Assembly (NCBI GenBank): GCA_963665575.2 | Contig: CAXXDW010000002.1 | Location: 1 to 64,000, forward strand | Direction of reading: 5' to 3' | Length of the DNA stretch: 64,000 bases | Origin: Rariloculus sp963665575 | GTDB lineage: Bacteria > Pseudomonadota > Gammaproteobacteria > Steroidobacterales > Rariloculaceae | Part shown: piece by piece, positions 43,529 to 51,348 of the stretch | How the letters are laid out: each line of letters begins with the position of its first letter | How positions within the stretch are numbered: the stretch's first letter is position 1 | Position numbers and translations under genes: made by a program | Notes under the pieces: model-generated | The model's database searches: none | What the model saw: only the letters and a program-made list of their open reading frames with translations | What the model was told of the DNA's origin: nothing

Positions 43529-45784
43529 ATGAATCATTTTGCAAGAGTGAGTGCGCTCAGTGCGGCAATCGGCACGTTGTTCGGCGCGTATTGCGCACCG
43601 GTTGTCGCACAGGAAGGCGCCGGATTGATCGAAGAGATCGTCGTCACGGCCCGCCGGCGCGAGGAGAATCTTCAGGAGGTGCCGATCGCGATTTCGGCGT
43701 TGAACACCGAAGACATCGAGCTGCGCAACATCGACAACACCGAGAATCTCAACGTTCTCATCCCCAACGTCGATATCCGGGGCGGCAGTACGTCGAGTGG
43801 CGGAATCTTCGCGGTCCGAGGCATCCCGGGCGTGGCGCGTTACATGGATGGTGTCGTTATGTCGGGCACTATCGGCGGTCTGGAGAGCATCGTCGAGCTC
43901 GAACGCGTCGAGGTCCTGCGGGGCCCGCAAGGCACCTACTTTGGCAAGAATGCCATTGGCGGCGCGATTCAGTACGTCACGCAGAAGCCGCAGGATGAGT
44001 TCGGCGCGCGCGTCAAGGCGCGGTTCGGCAATTTCAACCGCGCCGATATAACCGCAAATATCGATATCCCCTTCGGCGACGCGGTCAAGACCAAGATCAC
44101 CGCTGCGCAAGTCTCGCGCGACGGCTATGTGGATAGCGTCACGGTCAACGAGAGCTACGGTGAACAGGACACCCAGATCGTCAGGGGACAACTTCAGTGG
44201 GAGCCCGCGGACAACTTCACGGGGCTCTTCACGGTGCAGGTCGCACGCACCGACCAGAACATGCAGGCCAGCGTACTGTGGGATGCGGTTGACCAGGAAG
44301 ACCGCCCCATCAACCCGGCGAACGGCCGTCCTTACGGCCGCAATCTGCCAAGCGAGTACCAGGCAATCGGCCTCGAATTCACGGATGAAAACCACGCTTT
44401 CGGACTGCGTGACGAGTGGAAGACGGCAGCGAATTACCAGGGGCCGGGAAACATACTCGATATCGATTCCTACACCGCAGATCTAAGCTGGGACATCAAC
44501 GACTCGATTACTTTCCGCGCAATCCTGAATGAGCGCGAGTTCGAGCGCGGCACCATGTTCGACAGGGATGGCACGCAATGGCACGCCTTTGAGGATTGGC
44601 TTTACAACGTGCAGGAGGAAAACTCACAGGAGTTCCAGTTGCTTGGATCCGGCGATCGCTTCGACTGGGTTGTTGGCCTGTTCGTCGACGAGGTGGACGT
44701 GAACAATCTGAGGATTTTCTGGCAGGCCTACGAGGTGCGCGAGCGCGGTGTGCCGCCACTTCTTTCGAGGGTTGTCAGGGAGGACGCCGCGGTGTTCGCC
44801 GAAGTTTCGTACGACCTGACAGACGCGCTCACACTGACGGTCGGCGCGCGGTCCTCCGAGGAGGACTTTCATAGTGAAACGTTCAGGAGCCGTGTACCCA
44901 AGGGCGATCCGCAAACGCCGCAGTTCGACATCTTCAACCGCGACATCCGCTTGGTACAGGGCGTACCCTTGATCCAGGAAGCGAAGTTCGATGCCGTTAC
45001 GCCGCGTGTCGCGCTTCAATACCAGTTCACCGACACGATCATGGCTTACGCCAGTTACGCGGAAGGCTTTGAAGGAGGCGGCGTCAATTCCCGGTTCGAC
45101 CCGACCCTGCCCAACAACGGCATTTTGCCGTACGACTCGTCGCTGTTGGCCAATTACGAGATCGGGTTTCGCTCCGATTTGGCCGATGGCCGCCTGCGCC
45201 TGAACGTGACTTACTTTGACGGTATCTGGGAAGACATCCAGATCGGCGAAGTGCTGACCCCGGGCACGACGACAACGACGAACGCTGGTGAAGCCGAGAT
45301 TTCGGGACTGGAAGTCGAGGGCAACTTGCGAACCGGCGGCGCCTTCTCCCTGAACTTCGCATTTGGCCTGCTTGATACGGCCTATACCGATGTCGGCAAG
45401 GCCACCACGACGCTGTCCGTCGACGCCGAATTCCCGTACGCACCCGAGACCTCCTACAGCGTCGGGCTGCAGTGGGACAACGATCTTTCAAGCGGTGCTT
45501 CCATCCTGACGCGATTCGACTACGGCTGGATCGACGACCACGAGACGTTCCGTGACAAGCGGTTTCACTTCTCGCGCAACGGTGGAAAAGCCTACGGTCT
45601 GTTGAGCGGCCGCCTGCAATACACGGCGCCCGGAGGCCAGTGGAGTGCAGCGCTCTACGGCAGGAACCTGACGAACGAGTATTATCGCGAAGGCGGTTTC
45701 AACGCCATTCTTGCCGGTGTCGACCAGGGCTACGTCGGCCGGCCGCGCGAGGTGGGCCTGCAGCTCACGATGGACTTCGACTGA
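43529..45784 (+). CDS. TonB-dependent receptor 2
   Basis: 751 residues. ATG 43529 is preferred over ATG 43520 because AAGGAGG lies nine bases before it and overlaps the other start. Signal peptide to about residue 27 (CAPVVAQEG), TonB box IEEIVVTARRREENLQEVP, plug (GGSTSSGGIFAVRGIPGVA, VLRGPQGTYFGKNAIGGAIQ), barrel end VGLQLTMDFD. Plug and C-terminus are closely similar to receptor 1, while extracellular loops differ (for example residues about 255-300), suggesting divergence in ligand. Paralogous neighbour from duplication. Confidence 0.94.
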   Translation: MNHFARVSALSAAIGTLFGAYCAPVVAQEGAGLIEEIVVTARRREENLQEVPIAISALNTEDIELRNIDNTENLNVLIPNVDIRGGSTSSGGIFAVRGIPGVARYMDGVVMSGTIGGLESIVELERVEVLRGPQGTYFGKNAIGGAIQYVTQKPQDEFGARVKARFGNFNRADITANIDIPFGDAVKTKITAAQVSRDGYVDSVTVNESYGEQDTQIVRGQLQWEPADNFTGLFTVQVARTDQNMQASVLWDAVDQEDRPINPANGRPYGRNLPSEYQAIGLEFTDENHAFGLRDEWKTAANYQGPGNILDIDSYTADLSWDINDSITFRAILNEREFERGTMFDRDGTQWHAFEDWLYNVQEENSQEFQLLGSGDRFDWVVGLFVDEVDVNNLRIFWQAYEVRERGVPPLLSRVVREDAAVFAEVSYDLTDALTLTVGARSSEEDFHSETFRSRVPKGDPQTPQFDIFNRDIRLVQGVPLIQEAKFDAVTPRVALQYQFTDTIMAYASYAEGFEGGGVNSRFDPTLPNNGILPYDSSLLANYEIGFRSDLADGRLRLNVTYFDGIWEDIQIGEVLTPGTTTTTNAGEAEISGLEVEGNLRTGGAFSLNFAFGLLDTAYTDVGKATTTLSVDAEFPYAPETSYSVGLQWDNDLSSGASILTRFDYGWIDDHETFRDKRFHFSRNGGKAYGLLSGRLQYTAPGGQWSAALYGRNLTNEYYREGGFNAILAGVDQGYVGRPREVGLQLTMDFD

Positions 45785-46153
45785 TATCGCAGCGCGCTTC
45801 GGCTGCCGGCAGAGATGGTCGCGCCCGGCTTCGGGAGGGTAAACTCCCGGTAGCCGACGTCGATCCAGCGTCCGAACTTGCGACCGACTTCGCGGGATGT
45901 CGCTTGGCGGATCACAAACCGGTCACAAGTGCGTAGCGGTCTGCGCGAACGTAGCGGCGTTTCATCAAGTGCCGTACTTGCAGCGTCACGGCGTCTCGTG
46001 TTGATGCCGGGCGGGCCATATCGGGAACCCAGCGGTCAGCCGCCTCTGCGGCAGTGTCGCAAGCGTTTCACGCCCGCATGGTCGGGTTCTGTTTTGGCTG
46101 CCGAATCTGTTAGATTTACGCGCGATGTTCCTGTCCCTGGGCCCGTGTATCAC
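45785..46153. other. Intergenic region, no gene recognised
   Basis: 369 bases. A CGGGAG-ggtaaa-CTCCCG hairpin at 45832-45849, flanked by GGCT/AGCC pairing, may end receptor 2 transcription. The rest has no convincing coding or structural signal. Confidence 0.5.
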
Positions 46154-47230
46154 GTGAAGAAGTCCCTGCTTACCTGTGCCGCGATGCTGCTTGCCGCAGC
46201 CGCCGCGAACGCTCAGCAAATCCATCTCGATCGTCTCCCGCCGGAGCAGCTCGAAGTGGCGCCGCCCGCGGTGCGCATAACCGGCGAGCCCGGCCGCATG
46301 CAGGTCGTCGAGCGCGATTGCCGGATGCTGCCGGAATCCGAACTCAGGCGCCGCATTGTCGATATCGCCGTTCAGGAGTGGGGATTTTTCGGCTTTACGG
46401 TCCTCGACCAGACCTATGTCCAGAACTCCCGGCAACGGCGCTCCTTCCGGCTCCCGCGTTCCTGGCTCGACATCGCCGAATCGGAACGCGTGGCGGACTC
46501 CATCGCCGGCTACTGGGCGGTAACCGACGACGGCGGATGGATCCTCGAGCGGCAGAACGATCTCTGGCAAGGGCCGTACGGCGTCGCCGTGCGCTGGCGG
46601 GACCCGTGGTCGGCGGCGTTCATTTCCTGGGTCATGTGCGAGGGCGGTCTCGGCGAGGACGACCTGTTCCAGCGCCACATCGCCCACTACGTCTACATCG
46701 ACCAGGCGATCGAAGCGCGCGATGGCGAATCTCCCGACGCCGCGTACGTGGCCTACGATGTCGGCGAGATGCCGATCGAGCCCGGCGACCTGCTGTGTTC
46801 CGCGCGGCGCTCCGCCTACCGCACGATCGCCGAGCGGCGCAGGAACCTCGGCCGCAGCATTCGTTCGCACTGCGATATCGCGGTCAAGGTGGATCAGCAG
46901 AACGATCGCGTACTCGTCATCGGCGGCAATGTACGCGGCTCCGTGCGCCTGAAGCTGTTTGCGGCGGAATTCGGCGAGGAGCGCGACGGCGCGCCCTACG
47001 CGCAGTCGGTCGGCGGCGCAGGGCGCACGATATTCGCGCACTTGAAGCTCAGGGCCGACCCCATAGAGGCCGATGCGCTCGACAGCAGCCCGACGTTCAG
47101 GGCGCTCGCCGAGCGCGGCGATGGCCTCGACTGGCTCTGGCGCAGGATCGAAGGAGACCGGCCGGCGCAGGTCGGGCCTCCGGTGGCCTCGTCTGCAACG
47201 GCCGCGAATCGCTCGACACCGGGCCTTTAG
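46154..47230 (+). CDS. Secreted DUF2272 protein
   Basis: 358 residues from GTG 46154 (GTG 46145 possible), signal peptide KKSLLTCAAMLLAAAAANAQ. The DUF2272 signature is WSAAFISWVMCEGGL with a later HIAHYVYIDQAI and DLLCSARRSAYRTI; Cys and His residues recall NlpC/P60-like papain folds, and DUF2272 is proposed to be a related hydrolase. Function not established. It is followed 73 bases later by another secreted protein on the same strand. Confidence 0.82.
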   Translation: MKKSLLTCAAMLLAAAAANAQQIHLDRLPPEQLEVAPPAVRITGEPGRMQVVERDCRMLPESELRRRIVDIAVQEWGFFGFTVLDQTYVQNSRQRRSFRLPRSWLDIAESERVADSIAGYWAVTDDGGWILERQNDLWQGPYGVAVRWRDPWSAAFISWVMCEGGLGEDDLFQRHIAHYVYIDQAIEARDGESPDAAYVAYDVGEMPIEPGDLLCSARRSAYRTIAERRRNLGRSIRSHCDIAVKVDQQNDRVLVIGGNVRGSVRLKLFAAEFGEERDGAPYAQSVGGAGRTIFAHLKLRADPIEADALDSSPTFRALAERGDGLDWLWRRIEGDRPAQVGPPVASSATAANRSTPGL

Positions 47231-47303
47231 ACGACGCGCCGCGGCTGCGCGCAAGTGCCTGCAAGTGCGCAACGGCAGCAGCAACAAGAAGAGGAGTCAA
47301 ACG

Positions 47304-48272
47304 ATGCGGAAACTCCATGTGCTCGCAGTACTCGGCATCGCCATCCACATGGGTGCGGTTGCGACTGCCGCCGGTCAGGCGAGACTCTGGGAAGCGCCCG
47401 GACCCTGCGACCGCGAGTGCCTGACCGGGATCGTCGACAGCTATCTCGAGGCGCTCGTCGCGCATGACCCGGCGCAGGCGCCGCTTGCCGATGAGGTCGC
47501 CTTCGTCGAAAACGCCGAGCGCATGAGCGTCGGCGAGGGTCTCTGGACGAGTGCGTCGGCCGTACCGTCGACGTTCGCGATCCACGTGCCCGATCCCGTC
47601 GCGGGCCAGATCGGCTTCATCGGCATGATGGAGGAATCGGGCGACCCGATTCAGCTCGGGCTCAGGCTCAAGGTCGACGACGGCGCGATCACCGAGGCCG
47701 AGCACATCGTCGTTCGCAACTTGAGCGAAAATAGTCTCGCGAACCTTCGGACGCCGCGCCCGGGCCTGCTCGAGACGCTGCCCGAGGGAGATCGCCTGGC
47801 GCGCGAACTCATGCTCATCCTGGGCGGCTCGTACTACGATTCGATCGAGCAGAGCGACGGCGACGCGACGCTCTATGCGGACGATTGCGAACGGCGCGAG
47901 AACGGAATGGTCACGGCAGGAGGCGAGGGTACGGGCTTTGACGGTCTGCCGCGCCAGGGTTGCCGCGATCAGATGAATACCCGCATATTCACCTACATCG
48001 ACAGCATCGATTACCGGCGCGTGTGGATCGCCGACGAGCTTACGGGGCTCGTGTTCGGTCTGTCGCAGTTCCGCCATTCGATGGAGAACCGCGAACTCAC
48101 GGTCTACGGCCGCGACGGCGAGTTGACGACGCGCGAGATGAACTTCGATCCGTTCGATCTGCCGGCCATGCACGTCTTCAAGATCCGCGACAGCCGGATT
48201 CACGAGATCGAGGCAATGGGCGTACTGCGGCCCTACCTGTCGACGAACGGCTGGACGGACTTTCTGAAGTAG
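47304..48272 (+). CDS. Secreted hypothetical protein, possibly DUF8021-like
   Basis: 322 residues from ATG 47304 with GAGGAG upstream; signal peptide to about residue 25 (VATAAGQARL). The N-terminal part (CLTGIVDSYLEALVAHDPAQ, PLADEVAFVENAERMSVGEG) resembles an NTF2-like or SnoaL-like cup; the C-terminal half (FTYIDSIDYRRVWIADELTG, MHVFKIRDSRIHEIEAMG) looks like a second such unit. It resembles DUF8021 proteins in layout, with low certainty. Probably exported. Confidence 0.6.
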   Translation: MRKLHVLAVLGIAIHMGAVATAAGQARLWEAPGPCDRECLTGIVDSYLEALVAHDPAQAPLADEVAFVENAERMSVGEGLWTSASAVPSTFAIHVPDPVAGQIGFIGMMEESGDPIQLGLRLKVDDGAITEAEHIVVRNLSENSLANLRTPRPGLLETLPEGDRLARELMLILGGSYYDSIEQSDGDATLYADDCERRENGMVTAGGEGTGFDGLPRQGCRDQMNTRIFTYIDSIDYRRVWIADELTGLVFGLSQFRHSMENRELTVYGRDGELTTREMNFDPFDLPAMHVFKIRDSRIHEIEAMGVLRPYLSTNGWTDFLK

Positions 48273-48333
48273 CCCGCCGACCCGAAGAAAGTCGCATGCC
48301 ACACGCCGTCCTGGAATCACCAAAGGAACGACC

Positions 48334-48822
48334 ATGACAACGACGCCCGACCGCTGGGGAAAAATCAAGACGCGTTTCACGACCTTCGCCGCCTGGGTTG
48401 ATGCCGAGGGCCGGCTCACGCGGTTCAGCTTCAACGCGCGTCAGGCCGCGGCAGTCGATCCGGCAGCCGTTCGCGACGATGATGCCATCGCCGACGTTCG
48501 CCGCCAGGTCGAGGAGTATTGCGCCGGGAAGCGGCAGTCCTTCGATCTGGAGCGGTCCGCCGCGGGCACGGCCTTTCAGCACGCCGTTTGGGAAGCGCTG
48601 GCGGCGATTCCGTTTGGCGAGACCCGCAGTTACGGTGAGATCGCCAAGGCGATCGGGCGGCCCGGCGCTGCGCGTGCAGTCGGCATGGCGAACGCCAACA
48701 ATCCCATCGCGCTCGTCGTGCCTTGCCACCGTGTGATCGGCGCCGACGGAAGTCTGACCGGATTTGGTGGGGGATTGGCGCTGAAAGAGGCGTTGCTTTC
48801 GCACGAGCGTGCCGCCGCCTGA
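48334..48822 (+). CDS. ogt: Methylated-DNA-protein-cysteine methyltransferase
   Basis: 162 residues from ATG 48334, AAAGGA upstream. The active-site PCHRV with Cys131, the preceding AVGMANANNPIALV and the DNA-binding helix FGETRSYGEIAKAIGRPGAA identify an O6-alkylguanine transferase; the N-terminal domain is short, as in Ogt. It transfers alkyl groups from O6-alkylguanine irreversibly to itself. A tandem-repeat array begins eight bases after the stop. Confidence 0.95.
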   Translation: MTTTPDRWGKIKTRFTTFAAWVDAEGRLTRFSFNARQAAAVDPAAVRDDDAIADVRRQVEEYCAGKRQSFDLERSAAGTAFQHAVWEALAAIPFGETRSYGEIAKAIGRPGAARAVGMANANNPIALVVPCHRVIGADGSLTGFGGGLALKEALLSHERAAA

Positions 48823-48829
48823 TCGCATC

Positions 48830-49023
48830 GCGGCCCAGGCGCGACATGGCTGAGCACACTCACACCGTGACCCAGGCGCGACGTGGCTGAGCGAACACAC
48901 CGCGGCCCAAGCGCACGACCTGGCTGAGCGCACCGCAGCCCAAGCGCGACCTGGCTGAGCGCACGCAGCCCAGGCGCGACCTGGCTGAGCACACCGCAGC
49001 CCAGGTGCGACCTGGCTGTGCGC
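48830..49023 (+). repeat. Tandem repeat array A, six units of 29-37 bp
   Basis: Consensus resembles GCAGCCCAGGCGCGACCTGG followed by CTGAGCGCACC. Units start near 48830, 48867, 48902, 48935, 48965 and 48995. Most contain a CCAGG...CCTGG stem. It lies between ogt and the end of the HTH gene. TGGCTGAGCGCA also occurs, inverted, in array B. Confidence 0.85.
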
Positions 49024-49024
49024 G

Positions 49025-49432
49025 TCAATACGCGTAGTACTCGATCCTGACTGCGCCTTCCCGGGAGCGCGGCGGCACGCTGAAATCGAACGTTGCCTGG
49101 CCGGTCGCCGGATCCCAGGTTGAGGCGCGGTCCCGGAAGATGACGCGGTGGTCCCGGACCAGTATGCCGACGGCGAAATGCGGAGTACCCGGCCGCGACT
49201 GATCGCGGGCCCGGCGCAGGGTTCTCGTTGTGCGATTGAAGCTGACACCGGCGTCGCGCAGCTTGCGCATCGCCTTCAACAGCGCGAGGTCCTGAAACGA
49301 CAGGCGCCAGTGGGCGCGGTCTTGTTTGCGTTCCGCGACGAAACCGGCCCGGGCCCAACGGCGGATCTGTGCCGGCGGCAGCCCCGATATCGCCGCGGCC
49401 CGGCGCACCGAATACTTGCAGATTGATGGCAC
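49025..49432 (-). CDS. MerR-type HTH protein
   Basis: 135 residues from GTG 49432. KYSVRRAAAISGLPPAQIRR and WARAGFVAERKQDRAHW form a MerR-like winged HTH, LSFQDLALLKAMRKLRDAGV the next helices, and the C-terminus (WDPATGQATFDFSVP) matches the segment that follows the HTH in MerR proteins with TPR domains; here TPRs are absent. The gene is bracketed by repeat arrays on both sides, 2 and about 60 bases away. No effector domain is recognised. Confidence 0.75.
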   Translation of the reverse strand: MPSICKYSVRRAAAISGLPPAQIRRWARAGFVAERKQDRAHWRLSFQDLALLKAMRKLRDAGVSFNRTTRTLRRARDQSRPGTPHFAVGILVRDHRVIFRDRASTWDPATGQATFDFSVPPRSREGAVRIEYYAY

Positions 49433-49488
49433 CTGTTGCGCCTCCCACTGGCCGCTGTTGCATCTCGCAGGCTCACCCGCCGGCCGCC

Positions 49489-49747
49489 GGCATCAGTCGC
49501 GTCGCCCACGCTCAGCCGCCGGCACCTGTTGCGTCGCCTGCGCTCAGCCACTGGCCCCCGGCACCTGTTGCGTCGCCTGCGCTCAGCCACTGGCCCCCGG
49601 CACCTGTTGCGTCGCCTGCGCTCAGCCACTGGCCGCCGGCACCTGTTGCGTCGCCTGCGCTCAGCCACTGGCCCCCGGCACCTGTTGCGTCGCCTGCGCT
49701 CAGCCACTGGCCGCCGGCATCAGTTGCGTCGCCCACGCTCACCGCGG
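49489..49747 (-). repeat. Tandem repeat array B, 39-bp units
   Basis: Five nearly perfect 39-bp units at 49521-49559, 49560-49598, 49599-49637, 49638-49676 and 49677-49715, flanked by degenerate copies (49489-49520, 49716-49747). Units differ mainly at one base (GGCCCCC or GGCCGCC). Read on the minus strand each unit has TGGCTGAGCGCA, shared with array A. It lies upstream of the HTH gene start and about 105 bases from the symporter stop. Confidence 0.9.
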
Positions 49748-49852
49748 GCCGAAGCCTTCGTTGCTGGCGAAAGGAGTTCAGCCTATTGAGCTGCGCACGA
49801 CCCGACAATGGTCGTATTCGTCCAAAACAGCGGGGAATTCGGCGGCTGTCGC

Positions 49853-51277
49853 TCAGGCGCGCCCGGACCGCCGCAAACCGGCGAGCACGATCGCGAACGA
49901 CAGCATGAACGGCACGACGCGCTCGAGTACGTCGCCGGGGGCGTCGGGGAACCAGTGCAGGATCACCGTCCCTGCAAATCCCGCGTTGATCGCGAGAAAC
50001 GTCGCGAGCGAACTCACCTTGCGCCCGAGCAACATGACGATGAGCGGCGGCCCGAAAGCCGCGCCGATCGCGTGCCAGGCGAATAGCACACGCGAAAAGA
50101 TCGATTCGGGCACGCCGAGCGCGAGCACGAGCGCAAGCACGGTCAGGACCCCGACTGCGACCCTGGAGGCGGCGATGGACATCGTGCGCCCGCTACCGCC
50201 GGCGCGCAGGCCCCAGTCGTGCGACACGGCCGATCCCGCCACGAGGAGCTGGCTGTCGGCCGTCGAGACGACCGCCGACAATACGGCCGTCACGGCCACC
50301 GCACCGACCGCCGTCGGCAGGAACTCGAGCGCGAAGTCGAGCAGGATCTGTTCACTGTCGGCGACCGGGCCGAGCGTGAGCAGCCGGGCGGCCCAGCCGA
50401 GCAGCAGCATGCCGCCGTAGACGACGACCGCCCACACGAGCGCCATCGTGCGCGCCCGGGCCAGGGCGCGGTCGGACTCGAGCGCCATGAAACGGTTGAC
50501 GACATGCGGCTGGCCCGGATACCCGAGCCCGATTCCGAGCGTGCCGAGAACGAAGAACGCGCCGACGACGAGCGACTGCTCGCCGGTCAGGAGCAGGCTC
50601 CCGCCTGGGGCCGATTCCGTAAGCGATGCCCAGACCGGGCCCCAGCCGCCGGCGAGCCAGAGTGCGACCGCCGGCAGGAAGATTGCCGTCGCTCCCATGA
50701 ACAACCCCTGCAGGGCGTCGGTGGCGCTCGCTGCCCAGAACCCGCCGAGCAGCGTGTAGGCGAGCACGGTGACCGCGCCGACGACGACCGCGGTCCGGGC
50801 GTCGATATCCAGGCTCGCGGAGAATGCGAGGCCCGCGCCCTGAAGCTGGGCCGAAACGTAAAACATGAACGACACGAGGATGATCAGTGCGGCCGAGCGC
50901 GCGATCCGGCGCGCCCAGACGTCGGAGTGCCCGGCGATCAGCACCTCCGTGAGCGTGAGCGCGCCGTTCGCCTGCGCGATGCGCTTGAGCCGCGGTGCGA
51001 CCCAAAGCCAGTTGACGACGAAGCCGCCGACGGTCGCGGGGAATATCCACACCGCCTCGAAGCCCCACAGGTAGGCCGCCCCGCTGACGCCGAGCAGCGT
51101 CCAGGCCGATGACGAGCTTGCCGAGGCGCTGAGCGCCGCGAGGCCCGGCCCGAGCCGCCGGCCCGCGAGGAAAAAGTCGTCGGTGGAGTGCGTCCGGCGC
51201 GCGGCCCAGATGCCGAGCGCAAGCATCGCCGCGCCGTAGGCGACGAGGGTCGCGAGAACGATGTCCGTGCGGTCCAC
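49853..51277 (-). CDS. Sodium/solute symporter, PutP-like
   Basis: 474 residues from GTG 51277. SSS-family signatures: FFLAGRRLGPGLAALSASAS, SSSAWTLLGVSGAAYLWG, GIGLGYPGQPHVVNRFMAL (PutP-type GYPGQPH motif) and AVTAVLSAVVSTADSQLLV. About thirteen membrane segments. PutP relatives import proline or other small solutes with Na+. It lies downstream of the PQQ dehydrogenase on the same strand (72 bases apart); the two could be coexpressed. Confidence 0.93.
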   Translation of the reverse strand: MDRTDIVLATLVAYGAAMLALGIWAARRTHSTDDFFLAGRRLGPGLAALSASASSSSAWTLLGVSGAAYLWGFEAVWIFPATVGGFVVNWLWVAPRLKRIAQANGALTLTEVLIAGHSDVWARRIARSAALIILVSFMFYVSAQLQGAGLAFSASLDIDARTAVVVGAVTVLAYTLLGGFWAASATDALQGLFMGATAIFLPAVALWLAGGWGPVWASLTESAPGGSLLLTGEQSLVVGAFFVLGTLGIGLGYPGQPHVVNRFMALESDRALARARTMALVWAVVVYGGMLLLGWAARLLTLGPVADSEQILLDFALEFLPTAVGAVAVTAVLSAVVSTADSQLLVAGSAVSHDWGLRAGGSGRTMSIAASRVAVGVLTVLALVLALGVPESIFSRVLFAWHAIGAAFGPPLIVMLLGRKVSSLATFLAINAGFAGTVILHWFPDAPGDVLERVVPFMLSFAIVLAGLRRSGRA

Positions 51278-51348
51278 CGGCGCGCGAACTCAGCTACCGA
51301 GCTTCAGGCTGAACATTTGCAGGTCCTTCGATCCATGCACCCGCGTGC

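Noticed and set aside
48830..49747. CRISPR arrays
   Set aside because: Units follow each other directly without unique spacers of constant length, and no cas gene is nearby.
49512..49808. Minus-strand gene encoding repeated GDATGAGGQWLSA
   Set aside because: The frame is just a translation of the 39-bp array with no ribosome site or conserved part; plus-strand frames are equally open.
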